Shown piece by piece: positions 55,872 to 64,000 of a stretch of 64,000 nt of DNA (positions within the stretch are counted from its first letter, which is position 1; each line of letters starts with the position of its first letter). The DNA lies in assembly GCA_016708765.1 (NCBI GenBank), contig JADJFD010000002.1, positions 310,001 through 374,000 on the forward strand. Reading direction: 5' to 3'. Source of the stretch: Chitinophagaceae bacterium. GTDB lineage: Bacteria > Bacteroidota > Bacteroidia > Chitinophagales > Chitinophagaceae. A program made the translations under genes and the position numbers. A model generated the notes under the pieces. That model did not search any database. It was not told the DNA's origin and saw nothing but the letters and a program-made list of their open reading frames with translations.

Positions 55872-55943
55872 TTAAACAGTTTTGATTATAATAATGATCA
55901 AAAATGCTACACTTAACATCGTCCAAAAAACTAATCTTTTCAT
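55872..55943 (-). CDS. Possible 23-residue single-pass membrane peptide
   Basis: A short frame, MKRLVFWTMLSVAFLIIIIK ending in TV, with two N-terminal basic residues and then a continuous hydrophobic helix. It resembles the small single-pass peptides that often escape annotation. There is no clear Shine-Dalgarno sequence or promoter, so it may be chance. It sits in an otherwise empty 276-base gap between recQ and the DUF853 gene. Confidence 0.3.
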   Translation of the reverse strand: MKRLVFWTMLSVAFLIIIIIKTV

Positions 55944-56147
55944 TTTCTAAGGCTTGTAGGTTAAAGAATATATTGTACTAAAAAGTTTATTCAACTTTCC
56001 GCTACAAATATTATCAGACAAATGCCAGATAACATACAAAATCTTAACCTGGTATTAAATAGAAAAGGATCAGCTTTGGATCATAGAATGGATAATGCAT
56101 ACAACTGCAAGAGGTGTTTCGCCATTTAAAATTACAAAAAAATTTTT

Positions 56148-57683
56148 TTAAAACAAGCTCTTCTTGCTTCTTCCACCAAGACCGAGTACCCCAAGTAAGG
56201 TCCGGACTATGCTATTTCCTGCAGTACGGGTCATACTTTTTACTGTCGGATCATCAAAAAAGCCTTTTTCCTTTTTAGCTGGTATTTTTTTAGTAGTTTT
56301 TTCTTCCTCCTTTTCTTCCCGCTTAGCAGCCTCTTCAAGCTTTTCGGTCAACATTTCATAAGCACTTTTGCTGTCAATCACTTCATTATATTTAGCAGCA
56401 ATTTTCGACTTACTAACCAAACTATCAATTTCTATCTCACTTAAAATATCCATACGACTTTGCGGTGCCCTAAGCATACAATGTACCAACGGAGTTGGAA
56501 TACCTTTTTCGTTCAAAATGGTGATTAATGCCTCGCCTGTCCCTAATTGAGTTATCAGGTCTTCCGTTTTATAAAATTCTGTTTCCGGATAATTCTCTGC
56601 TGTTTGTTTAATTACTTTTCTATCGGCTGCGGTAAATGCTCTTAAAGCATGTTGCACTTTTAATCCTAATTGTGCCAATACAGATGCAGGAACATCCATC
56701 GGGTTTTGTGTGCAGAAATAAATACCAATTCCTTTGGAACGTATGAGCTTAATGATTGTTTCAATTTGCTGTAACAAAGCATCATTCGCTTCTTGAAAAA
56801 TAAGGTGTGCCTCATCTATGAACATCACAAGCTTTGGCTTATCCAAATCTCCTTCTTCCGGACAACTGGCGTACAACTCTGCCAGCAATTGTAACATAAA
56901 GGTGGAGAACAATTTGGGTCTATCTTGCAAATCTGTTACTCTTACAATAGAGATCATCCCTTTTCCATCCTCATTTATCCGCATCAGGTCGTCTACCTCA
57001 AAACTCTTCTCTCCGAAAAAAACATCAGCACCTTGTTGTTGCAGTTCAATAACTTTTCTAAGTATGGTCCCTGTAGAGGTGGTGGAAATTTTTCCATAAT
57101 CTTTTTCCATATCTGCTTTCCCTTCATCACTTACAAATTGTAATACTTTAATGAAATCTTTCAGATCGAGTAAAGGCAATTTATTATCATCACAATATTT
57201 GAAGATCATAGCTACAAATCCACCTTGTGTATCATTCAAACCCAAAATCTTTGATAGGAGTACCGGGCCAAATTCACTCACCGTTGCTCGTAATCTTGCG
57301 CCTTTCTGATTACTCAAAGTCAGCAAATCTGTTGGATAAGCCGTTGGCTTGAATTCAATATTCAGTTTCTGACATCTGTCTGCAATTTTATCATTTGAAG
57401 TTCCTGCCGCTGCAATACCACTCAGGTCGCCTTTTATATCCATCATCAATACAGGAATACTTGCATCGCTCAGTCCTTCGGCTAATATCTGTAAGGTTTT
57501 TGTTTTGCCTGTACCAGTTGCTCCTGCAATTAATCCATGCCTGTTTAATGTCTTAAAGGGGATTAAAACATCGGCACCGCTTACCACTGCTCCATCTATC
57601 ATGGCACAGCCTATTTTAAATGATTCGCCTTTGAAGGTATAACCCTTATTTACAATTTCGAGAAAATTAGTGGTATCTGCCAT
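56148..57683 (-). CDS. HerA/DUF853-type ATPase (YjgR-like)
   Basis: A 511-residue P-loop ATPase of the HerA/FtsK superfamily (DUF853, YjgR). Walker A is AGATGTGKTKTLQ near residue 56, Walker B is LVMFIDEAHLIF near 285, and CTQNPMDVPASVL near 325 contains the sensor region. A basic and acidic tail (about residues 440-495, EEAAKREEKEEEKTTKK) precedes a GRSKKSLF end. HerA relatives work in DNA end processing or as defence ATPases, but the stand-alone YjgR branch has no agreed function. No nuclease gene (NurA) is adjacent, which argues against a defence module. Its promoter must lie in the 252-base region containing the palindrome at 57784. Confidence 0.85.
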   Translation of the reverse strand: MADTTNFLEIVNKGYTFKGESFKIGCAMIDGAVVSGADVLIPFKTLNRHGLIAGATGTGKTKTLQILAEGLSDASIPVLMMDIKGDLSGIAAAGTSNDKIADRCQKLNIEFKPTAYPTDLLTLSNQKGARLRATVSEFGPVLLSKILGLNDTQGGFVAMIFKYCDDNKLPLLDLKDFIKVLQFVSDEGKADMEKDYGKISTTSTGTILRKVIELQQQGADVFFGEKSFEVDDLMRINEDGKGMISIVRVTDLQDRPKLFSTFMLQLLAELYASCPEEGDLDKPKLVMFIDEAHLIFQEANDALLQQIETIIKLIRSKGIGIYFCTQNPMDVPASVLAQLGLKVQHALRAFTAADRKVIKQTAENYPETEFYKTEDLITQLGTGEALITILNEKGIPTPLVHCMLRAPQSRMDILSEIEIDSLVSKSKIAAKYNEVIDSKSAYEMLTEKLEEAAKREEKEEEKTTKKIPAKKEKGFFDDPTVKSMTRTAGNSIVRTLLGVLGLGGRSKKSLF

Positions 57684-57783
57684 TTGAAATTTTTATTTGC
57701 TGTTAATATAAGGTTTTCTATATTTTATAAATTTTCTTTAGCCGATTATCATTTGCCAAATGCATGGCACAGTTTTTACTATA

Positions 57784-57828
57784 TTACTTTGCTAAAGCTA
57801 CGTAGTATGTAGTATTAAGCAAAAGTAG
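57784..57828. repeat. Imperfect palindrome in the DUF853/response-regulator gap
   Basis: TTACTTTGCT and AGCAAAAGTA flank GTAGTATGTAGT and CTACGTAG. The CTACGTAG core at 57798-57805 is a perfect 8-base palindrome. Together they form an operator-like or hairpin element, reminiscent of BlaI/MecI-type TACTAC boxes. Confidence 0.4.
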
Positions 57829-57935
57829 AGAGCAAAAGGTTTAAAATTGAGGTCTTTTAACAAAATATTCAGTCCCGATACTTGAACCCTTGAAATGCTT
57901 TAACTTTATTTGTCACCAATATAAACCACCAGAAA

Positions 57936-58634
57936 ATGGAAGCAAAGAAATCTAAATTATTATTGTGCGAAGATGATCCCAATCTAGGAAGTGTTCTTAA
58001 GAATTATCTTGAATTAAATGACTACGATGTAACCCTCGAAAGAGACGGCCGCCTTGGTCTTGCCGCTTTCCAACGGGAAAAATTTGACCTCTGTCTACTA
58101 GATGTAATGATGCCGAATATGGACGGCTTTACGCTGGCTGAAGAAATAAGAGATGTAGATCCGGATATTCCTCTTTTCTTTTTAAGTGCAAAAACGATGA
58201 AGGAAGATGTGATTCAAGGCTACAAACTTGGCGCTGATGATTATATCACCAAACCATTTGACAGCGAAGTGTTATTACTGAAAATAAAAGCTATTCTGAA
58301 AAGGAATGAAGAGCAGAATAAAGAAAGTGAGAACATGGAGTTCGATCTTTCCACTTATCATTTCAACCCAAAATTGAGGCAGCTTATTCATAAAGACATT
58401 ACGCAAACATTGTCACCTAAAGAAAATGAGCTGTTGAAAATGCTTGCAGAGCATTTGAATGATCTGCTTCCAAGGGAACAGGCATTAAAAAGAATCTGGG
58501 GCAGCGATACTTACTTTAATGGCAGAAGCATGGATGTGTACATTGCCAAACTTCGTAAGTATTTAAAAGATGATGAAAAAATTGAGATAGTGAATATCCA
58601 TGGCAATGGATTCAGACTTGTAGTTCAGGAATAA
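57936..58634 (+). CDS. OmpR-family response regulator (orphan, RprY-like)
   Basis: A 232-residue two-component response regulator. The receiver domain has acidic residues in LLCEDDPNLG near 10, the phospho-acceptor Asp54 in LCLLDVMMPNMDG, and the Lys in ADDYITKPFD near 104. The C-terminal winged-helix DNA-binding domain (residues 135-230) contains LSPKENELLKMLAEH and GRSMDVYIAKLRKYL. No histidine kinase gene is adjacent, so the partner is elsewhere. In Bacteroidota the similar RprY works with RprX; whether this is that pair is uncertain. A terminator follows at 58671. Confidence 0.88.
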   Translation: MEAKKSKLLLCEDDPNLGSVLKNYLELNDYDVTLERDGRLGLAAFQREKFDLCLLDVMMPNMDGFTLAEEIRDVDPDIPLFFLSAKTMKEDVIQGYKLGADDYITKPFDSEVLLLKIKAILKRNEEQNKESENMEFDLSTYHFNPKLRQLIHKDITQTLSPKENELLKMLAEHLNDLLPREQALKRIWGSDTYFNGRSMDVYIAKLRKYLKDDEKIEIVNIHGNGFRLVVQE

Positions 58635-58670
58635 AATCTGCATCAGGAGAAAATAATATTGTAAATTTTG

Positions 58671-58700
58671 AAAGGTGTTCGAAAATCGGACACCTTTTTT
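58671..58700. terminator. Bidirectional rho-independent terminator
   Basis: AAAGGTGTTCG and CGGACACCTTT form an 11-base stem with one G-T pair around AAAAT, followed by TTT. It lies between the response regulator gene and the convergent ruvB. Confidence 0.75.
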
Positions 58701-59730
58701 ATTGTGAAAATAAGGAGCCAGAATTTCCTGGTTGTATTTTACCCAAATGCGCATATGCCTTTGCTGTTACTTCTCTTCCCCTAGGTGTTCGTTGCATAAA
58801 CCCTTCCTGAATCAAAAAAGGTTCATATACTTCTTCCAAAGTACCAGCTTCTTCTCCTACTGCTGTCGCAATAGTGGTAATGCCAACTGGTCCGCCTTTA
58901 AATTTATCTATAATTGTAGAGAGAATTCTATTGTCCATATCATCTAGGCCATGTTCATCTACATTTAATGCTTTTAATGCATGTTGAGTGATGCCGAAAT
59001 CAATTTGCCCATCATTTAACACCTGAGCAAAGTCTCTCACTCTTCTTAATAATCCATTGGCGATTCTTGGTGTACCTCTACTTCTTCTTCCGATTTCTCC
59101 AACCGCATCAGTTGAAATCTTCGTACCAAGAATATTGGCCGAACGTTGAATTATTTTATTCAATACATCCGAAGTGTAATATTCTAATCTTGATTTAATA
59201 GCAAATCTTGATAATAGTGGTGCAGTAAGCAAACCACTCCTTGTAGTCGCTCCTATTAAAGTAAAAGGATTCAGATTGATCTGTATGCTTCTTGCATTGG
59301 GGCCACTATCAATCATAATATCAATGCGGTAGTCTTCCATAGCAGCATATAAATATTCTTCCACAACGGCACTTAGCCGATGTATTTCATCAATAAATAG
59401 AACATCATTCGGCTCAAGGCTTGTTAACAGACCAGCTAAGTCACCTGGTTTTTCAATTACTGGTCCAGATGTTTCTTTAATATTTACACCCAATTCATTA
59501 GCTACAATTCTAGATAGTGTTGTTTTACCCAAACCCGGAGGGCCATGAAATAAAACATGATCCAAAGCTTCGCCACGAATCTTTGCTGCTTTAATGAAAA
59601 TGCGAAGGTTTTCTATAATTTGATCCTGCCCGGAAAAATCTGCAATTTGTGCGGGCCGTATCGTATTTTCAAATAAGGCATCTGATGCCGTTAGATTATC
59701 TTTATCACTGCTCAGATTTGGATTGGACAT
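58699..59730 (-). CDS. ruvB: Holliday junction branch migration helicase RuvB
   Basis: A 343-residue hexameric AAA+ motor that drives Holliday junction branch migration with RuvA. Walker A is LFHGPPGLGKTTLSRI near residue 62, Walker B is VLFIDEIHRLS near 113, and sensor 1 is LIGATTRSGLLT near 160. The conserved RPxxxxDFxGQ motif (RPAQIADFSGQDQ) precedes Walker A. The C-terminal winged helix follows (EPFLIQEGFMQRTPRGR). Length is typical. ruvA and ruvC are not in the window. Confidence 0.96.
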   Translation of the reverse strand: MSNPNLSSDKDNLTASDALFENTIRPAQIADFSGQDQIIENLRIFIKAAKIRGEALDHVLFHGPPGLGKTTLSRIVANELGVNIKETSGPVIEKPGDLAGLLTSLEPNDVLFIDEIHRLSAVVEEYLYAAMEDYRIDIMIDSGPNARSIQINLNPFTLIGATTRSGLLTAPLLSRFAIKSRLEYYTSDVLNKIIQRSANILGTKISTDAVGEIGRRSRGTPRIANGLLRRVRDFAQVLNDGQIDFGITQHALKALNVDEHGLDDMDNRILSTIIDKFKGGPVGITTIATAVGEEAGTLEEVYEPFLIQEGFMQRTPRGREVTAKAYAHLGKIQPGNSGSLFSQ

Positions 59731-59784
59731 GAAATTTTAATTGAATATTTGTAAAGCTAATTATTAATCTATAAAATAACTGTT

Positions 59785-60427
59785 ATGAAATTTGGCATTA
59801 TAGGTTCGGGAAAAGTTGGACAAACTTTGGCAACAGCTTTACTAACTGAAGGTCATGAAGTAATGCTTGGCACAAGGGATGTTTCAAATCCCGGGGTCAT
59901 TAGCTGGCGCATAAATAATCCAACCGGATTGGTCGGTTATCTTGTAGAAGCAGCAGCTTTTGGAGAAGGGATAGTACTGGCAGTAAAGGCTCTAAAGTTG
60001 TAGAAGTTGTACAGCAAGTCGGTTCAAGTCTTTTTGCAAGCAAGTTAGTAATAGATGTTACTAATCCAATTGCTGACATTCCCCCAATAAATGGTGTCCT
60101 TTCTTTTTCACTGGCCCTAATGAAAGTCTAATGGAAATTATTCAGGCTAATATGCCTGATGCTAAAGTGGTAAAAGCATTTAATAGCATAGGTACTGATT
60201 TAATGTATAAACCAGCTTTCAATGATGGATGGCCAAGTATGTTCATTTGTGGTAATGATGATGAAGCTAAGGAGTTAGTAAAGAATATTCTTACTTCTTT
60301 TGGTTGGGATACTGAGGATATGGGAAAAATAGAAGCTGCAAGAGCCATCGAACCTCTTTGTATATTATGGTGTATCCCGGGTTTTATCCGCAATCATTGG
60401 TCGCATGCATTCAGGTTAATGGTATAA
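59785..60427 (+). CDS. NADPH-dependent F420 reductase-like oxidoreductase, doubly frameshifted
   Basis: A Rossmann-fold protein of about 214 residues once repaired. The N-terminal MKFGIIGSGKVGQTLATALL is the GxGxxG dinucleotide-binding loop, followed by HEVMLGTRDVSNPGV. The later blocks read VIDVTNPIADIPP, VVKAFNSIGTDLM and IEPLCILWCIPGF, matching the NADPH:F420 oxidoreductase (NpdG-like) and ketopantoate reductase relatives; in Bacteroidota these probably act on other substrates, as F420 is not expected. Two breaks are seen: near 59985-59987 (three A should be four) and near 60104-60108 (five T should be six). Each repair restores the family sequence (LAVKGSKVVEVVQ; LSFFTGPNESLMEI). It is divergent from ruvB. 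Confidence 0.75.
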
Positions 60428-60453
60428 GCTAAAGCAAATTTTTATTATACCGT

Positions 60454-61227
60454 TTAATGAAGATATTGTTGAAGTTGTAAGATTAGATCCGGGTCAGGAC
60501 TGTTTTGTAACCAACCTTTCTTTTCGGATAATTTACATACGCCGGGATAATCACCTTTATAAGTTCCCATATCAAGTATTATCTGAAAGTGAAGATGTGG
60601 TGGCCAGTGACCGTTCTCAATAGGTAGGCAAAACTCAGCAAATATTTCTCCCTTTTCTATATGCTGACCTTCATGCAAATTTTTAAGTGAGTTTAAACTA
60701 AGGTGACCGTATAATGTAAAGAAGCTAACATCTTCTAACCGGTGGACAAGAATAATCGTTCCTCCGTAGTCACCAAAATCATTATTAAACGCAAAGCTAT
60801 GCACCAACCCATCCATCGGTGATATGATGGCGGTATTATGTTTACCCCAAATATCAACGCCAAGATGAAGCCTTCTCGGCTCTTCTCCTTCGCCATCCCC
60901 ATCAAACACTTTGCTTACTTTATAAATGGTGCGATGTTCATCATATCCACCAATGCCATATTTCGCATTGTTTTTATGCAGCAGCTCATCAACATAATTA
61001 TTGAAGGCTTTTATGTCGTTTAATATTTCGGGAGTAATTTCTTTGTTAGCAGTAGTAAAGTCAAGCTGTAGTAATTTGTCGGCAGTACTATCAAACGGTA
61101 CTACTTGATGAAAATCATGTTGATGTTTCCTGATTATTGCAACTATGTCGTTTAGTTTTTCCATCTGCTTTAAAGGTAAGTTGTTCAAATCTTTTAAAAA
61201 AGCCTGAGCTTCTTCATATTCAATCAA
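60454..61227 (-). CDS. M23 family peptidase (peptidoglycan endopeptidase-like)
   Basis: A 257-residue protein. The first 110 residues are a helical region of unknown role. The second half is an M23/LytM zinc peptidase: HLGVDIW provides the HxxxD site near residue 122, FTLYGHLS is typical, and HWPPHLHFQI near 209 holds the HxH zinc ligands. It would cleave peptidoglycan cross-links. There is no signal peptide at the start chosen, which is odd for a wall enzyme, so it may be cytoplasmic, acting on recycled muropeptides, or exported by another route. It is divergent from the gene at 61281, with 53 bases between. Confidence 0.78.
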   Translation of the reverse strand: MIEYEEAQAFLKDLNNLPLKQMEKLNDIVAIIRKHQHDFHQVVPFDSTADKLLQLDFTTANKEITPEILNDIKAFNNYVDELLHKNNAKYGIGGYDEHRTIYKVSKVFDGDGEGEEPRRLHLGVDIWGKHNTAIISPMDGLVHSFAFNNDFGDYGGTIILVHRLEDVSFFTLYGHLSLNSLKNLHEGQHIEKGEIFAEFCLPIENGHWPPHLHFQIILDMGTYKGDYPGVCKLSEKKGWLQNSPDPDLILQLQQYLH

Positions 61228-61280
61228 TTTTACCAGAAAATATTATAGTATATTCTTCGTTTAGTAACAAATGCTTTTCC

Positions 61281-62354
61281 ATGTCCGGAACCTTATTGAA
61301 TAAAAACATTCTTGCAGTTTTCTTACTCAGCTTTTGCTCATGTACATTTTCAAATGCACAGATGATCACTGGCACCTGGAAAGGAAAGATCAACCGGCAG
61401 AAGGTAGAAGTAAAAATTATTCAACAAGGAGATAGTTTAACAGGCACATCCTATTATTATGAATCTGTCAATAATTATCGCCGCTATAGCATCCGTGGGT
61501 ATTTTGATGTAAGAAGTAACGAAGCTGTTTGGTGGGATGACCAATTGCTGGAAGAAAAATCAACAAAGCTTAGCATCAGTAGTCCGGGAAAAATACCGAT
61601 GCTTTCCAGAGCAGATTTTAATTGCCCTGGTGGTAACAGAATGATGCTTGACGGAAAAGTAGCCCCAAAAGCAGATGAAACAAATATCAAAGGCGAAGTG
61701 CATATGGATAAAACCTATCAATCCAGCTTTGAAGATGAATGGGATTTTGTAATTGATAATTATACAAGCGGTGCAAATGATCCTGAAGTAATAGACAGTA
61801 TAAAAGGGATTGCCTACCAACAAAAAACTGAAACTGAACCGCCAACAAAACCTGTAGTACCCGTAAAACCAATTGAAAAACCTTTGCCGCCTGTTATTGC
61901 TAAGAAGGAAGAAAAACCAGTTGTTACAAAAGAGCCGGAGCCAACAGTAATAAAACCGGTTGCAAAAGTGATTGAACCAGTAAAGGCACCAACCATTGAA
62001 GAAAAATTTGTTACCCGCAAGAAAACATTTATAAAAGATATTCCTATCAGTGGAGATTCAATAGAACTTAGGTTTTATGACAATGCAGAAATAGACGGGG
62101 ATTCTATATCGCTATTCTTAAATAACAAACTGATTTTTGAACATATCCGGCTGACAGCCAATCCTTATATCATAAAATTAGCAGTAAGTGAATTAAACGA
62201 CCTGAATGAGCTGACAATGGTGGCTGAAAACCTTGGAACAATACCGCCTAACACTTCTTATATGGTGGCCATTATTAATGAAGAACGATATGATGCCTAT
62301 CTAGCTAGTACTGAAGGTGAAAGTGCTATGATAAGGTTGATCAAGGCCAAATAA
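61281..62354 (+). CDS. Exported protein with lipocalin-like N-terminus and Pro/Lys/Glu linker
   Basis: A 357-residue protein; the start at 61281 gives a signal peptide (residues 1-25, ending before the Met-Ile-Thr start of the mature chain); a TTG at 61137 extends upstream without a signal. The N-terminal domain (GTWKGKINRQKVEVKIIQQG) looks lipocalin-like. Residues about 185-255 are a linker rich in Pro, Lys, Glu and Val (KPVVPVKPIEKPLPPVIAKK), and the C-terminal 110 residues (KKTFIKDIPISGDSIELRFY) resemble a beta-sandwich seen in other Bacteroidota exported proteins. No catalytic motif is seen. Function unknown. Confidence 0.65.
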   Translation: MSGTLLNKNILAVFLLSFCSCTFSNAQMITGTWKGKINRQKVEVKIIQQGDSLTGTSYYYESVNNYRRYSIRGYFDVRSNEAVWWDDQLLEEKSTKLSISSPGKIPMLSRADFNCPGGNRMMLDGKVAPKADETNIKGEVHMDKTYQSSFEDEWDFVIDNYTSGANDPEVIDSIKGIAYQQKTETEPPTKPVVPVKPIEKPLPPVIAKKEEKPVVTKEPEPTVIKPVAKVIEPVKAPTIEEKFVTRKKTFIKDIPISGDSIELRFYDNAEIDGDSISLFLNNKLIFEHIRLTANPYIIKLAVSELNDLNELTMVAENLGTIPPNTSYMVAIINEERYDAYLASTEGESAMIRLIKAK

Positions 62355-62580
62355 GACTCATTTACAAAAAAGTAGAGAGTTGAATATTTCACACTGCGAA
62401 TCTGCTCCTTCCATGCTTTTACCACCGCGGAGCCATACCCGATAAATTGAGGATACCAATAGTAAATTGGTAGTTGCTTGTCTATAATAGGCCTATAGCC
62501 CAATCTTTATACCTGAAGGAAATAACCAGCATTTGCTTATTCAAGTTAAATCGTTGCTACATCTATATCCTATTAACTAA

Positions 62581-62615
62581 AAAACCCCGTCTCGTTTGGA
62601 ACGAGACGGGGTTTT
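62581..62615 (-). terminator. Rho-independent terminator after the T9SS adhesin
   Basis: AAAACCCCGTCTCGTT and AACGAGACGGGGTTTT form a perfect 16-base-pair stem with a TGG loop. On the minus strand a T run follows. It lies 27 bases after the adhesin gene. Confidence 0.85.
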
Positions 62616-62641
62616 AGTTTCAGCTATTATTTTTCAGCTGT

Positions 62642-64000
62642 TTATCTGTTATAAACAATGATCTTCCTTGAGCCCATCAATCTTCCATCGGCTCCTCTTA
62701 CATCTACAACATATGTACCGTTAGCCAGTAATCTGCTTGTAGAGAGGTCTACATTGATAGTAGTGTAAGGTATTGTTGTCAATACTTTTCTACTATACAC
62801 TTCGCTCCCCTTTGCATCAAACACCCTTACAGTTACCTGCTCATTTGCTTGGTTGTAGAACCTAACATTGAACACTCCCTGGTTTGGTACTGGATACACA
62901 TACAGGTTATTGGATGGCTGACCAGTGATGTCTATGTTCGCTGACGTAACCACACAACCATTACCATCTGTGTACACTACACGATAAGTTCCGATATCAC
63001 TCACCGTGAGGCCTGCTAATGTATTGCCTGTTGCGCCTGCTATCACCACTCCATTCTTGAACCATACATAACTACCACCTGATGGTGCTGTTGTTGCCGT
63101 AATCGTTAACACCTGTGTTGGTAACAAGGCTGGAGGTATCGATGTCGTTAAGTTGATTGTTGGTAATGGATTTACATACAATGTTGCAAATGCGGAATTA
63201 ACTGTTGTACAAAGACCTATTACCTGTACTCTGTAACTGTTTGTATTCATCGTCTGCGTTACACTGTTCAGCGTTAAGGTTGCTGCGGTGGCACCTGCTA
63301 TATTATTCCAAGTGCTGCCATTCCACAACTGCCACTGATAGCTTAACGGACCGCCTGCACTTGGCGCTGTTACTGCTGCTACTGTAAACGTTGCGTTGCT
63401 GCCTGCACATACTGTTCTGTTCGCTGGCTGTGTATTGATTACTGGTAACTGGCTATCAGTTACTGTTATTGTGAATGAACAGGTTACTGTTGCACAAATA
63501 TTCGTTGCCGTTATCGTTACCGTTGTTACGCCAACATTAAATTTCAAACCACTTCCGCTACCTGCGCCGCTGCCTGTTGTTGCGCCTGTTAATACATAGC
63601 TCAATGTTGGTGCTGGTGTACCGGTTACCGTTGGTGTGTAATTAACGGTTTTGTTACAAACCCCTACATCACTAGCTGTTGTAATATTAGCAGGACAAGT
63701 GATCGTTGGTGTTGGATTCACCGTTATATTAAAGGTCTTCGAAGGACCTGAACAAGAACTAATAAAGTTAACTTTTCCTAAAAATGCTCTTGGTGTAAAA
63801 GTGGGTGCCCTGGGGCTGCAACGCCACCATAACTAATATTTGCTCCTGAAATAAGATCACATCCATTAGTAGTAAATGTAAAGGGACCTGCACCAATAGA
63901 GCTATACCTCATCGCAGCTACTGTTGTTCCTTGGTTCACAGCCTGAATTGCAATTCCGTAAGTGGCACCTGGCGGAACAACCAACGATAAACCTGACATA
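62642..64000 (-). CDS. Large T9SS-secreted Ig-like-domain adhesin, partial and frameshifted
   Basis: The C-terminal part of a very large surface protein; its 5' end lies beyond 64000. From the N-terminal side it has HYR/PKD-like repeats (NPTPTITCPANITTASDVG, then NICATVTCSFTITVTDSQ), Ig-like repeats (INTQPANRTVCAGSNATF, YQWQLWNGSTWNNIAGATA), a third domain (TQVLTITATTAPSGGSYVWF), then a T9SS type A sorting domain (YPVPNQGVFNVRFYNQANEQ to the basic KIIVYNR end). A break near 63808-63810 (three C on the + strand where four are needed) restores APGAPTFTPRAFLGKV. It would be secreted by the type IX system and act as an adhesin. The perfect terminator follows. Confidence 0.8.

Noticed and set aside
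56148..57683. DUF853/HerA as a defence system
   Set aside because: No nuclease, NurA or other defence gene is next to it, and the YjgR branch is widespread in normal genomes.
62297..62503. A 68-residue minus-strand frame after the linker protein gene
   Set aside because: It overlaps the end of the gene on the other strand and matches no family I know; probably chance, although I cannot exclude a remnant.
1..64000. CRISPR arrays, tRNA or rRNA genes, insertion sequences, prophage
   Set aside because: No regular spaced repeats, cloverleaf-like sequence, transposase, integrase or phage structural gene was found in the gaps or frames.

Overview
The window is a contiguous stretch of an AT-rich Bacteroidota chromosome, most likely from the Chitinophagaceae or a close relative. 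This is inferred from the gene content: a SusC/SusD pair, gliding genes gldF and gldG, two proteins with type IX secretion (T9SS) C-terminal domains, a fused murF-alr gene, HmuR/HmuY-type heme genes, and many copies of the Bacteroidota -7 promoter box TAnnTTTG with almost no Shine-Dalgarno sequences. No rRNA, tRNA, CRISPR array, insertion sequence or phage is visible. It reads as core chromosome rather than a mobile island.

Layout. 0-8 kb: the end of gltX, an aldo/keto reductase, a B12-binding mutase subunit with an enoyl-CoA hydratase, an NlpC/P60 lipoprotein, a phosphodiesterase-fucosidase operon, fumC and a small unknown gene. 8-19.4 kb: a T9SS surface protein, lspA, terC with murF-alr, gldF-gldG, and Fe-S assembly genes (iscS, iscU, a damaged HesB/IscA gene). 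19.5-30.5 kb: a SusC/SusD nutrient uptake pair, methylmalonyl-CoA epimerase, a lipoprotein, rnc, fabF, acpP, an acetyltransferase, a YcxB-like protein and a PhoD-like phosphatase. 30.6-45.8 kb is the most distinctive part, a neighbourhood rich in metal and heme genes: a decayed gene, an OprC/NosA-like copper TonB receptor with a Met/His-rich lipoprotein and a small Cys-motif membrane protein, an ABC ATPase with lpxA, a Cys-rich AraC regulator, a ChaN-like lipoprotein, a P1B-4 metal ATPase, a nitroreductase, a SET-domain methyltransferase, a di-heme peroxidase, a DUF4920 protein and an hmuR-hmuY operon. 45.9-64 kb: ileS, a DksA-family protein with a histone-H1-like tail, alanine dehydrogenase, tsaE, CopA, recQ, a HerA/DUF853 ATPase, an OmpR-type response regulator, ruvB, an NADP oxidoreductase, an M23 peptidase, a linker-containing exported protein, and the end of a large T9SS adhesin.

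Gene interplay. The copper receptor group (31.1-34.5 kb) would bring copper across the outer membrane, while CopA (51.8 kb) and the P1B-4 ATPase (38.2 kb) export metals. HmuY/HmuR would deliver heme, and the di-heme peroxidase is a heme user. Methylmalonyl-CoA epimerase and the B12 subunit point to propionyl-CoA/methylmalonyl-CoA metabolism. gldF/gldG, lspA and the T9SS proteins fit a gliding, T9SS-secreting cell.

Data quality. At least nine genes carry apparent single-base deletions, ten sites in all, nearly all inside mononucleotide runs. In each, restoring one base rejoins the family's sequence. Two more genes (ileS, HesB/IscA) have lost longer segments. Because murF-alr and ileS are normally essential, I read most of these as sequencing or assembly errors rather than gene decay. 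Each such gene is annotated over its full reconstructed span.
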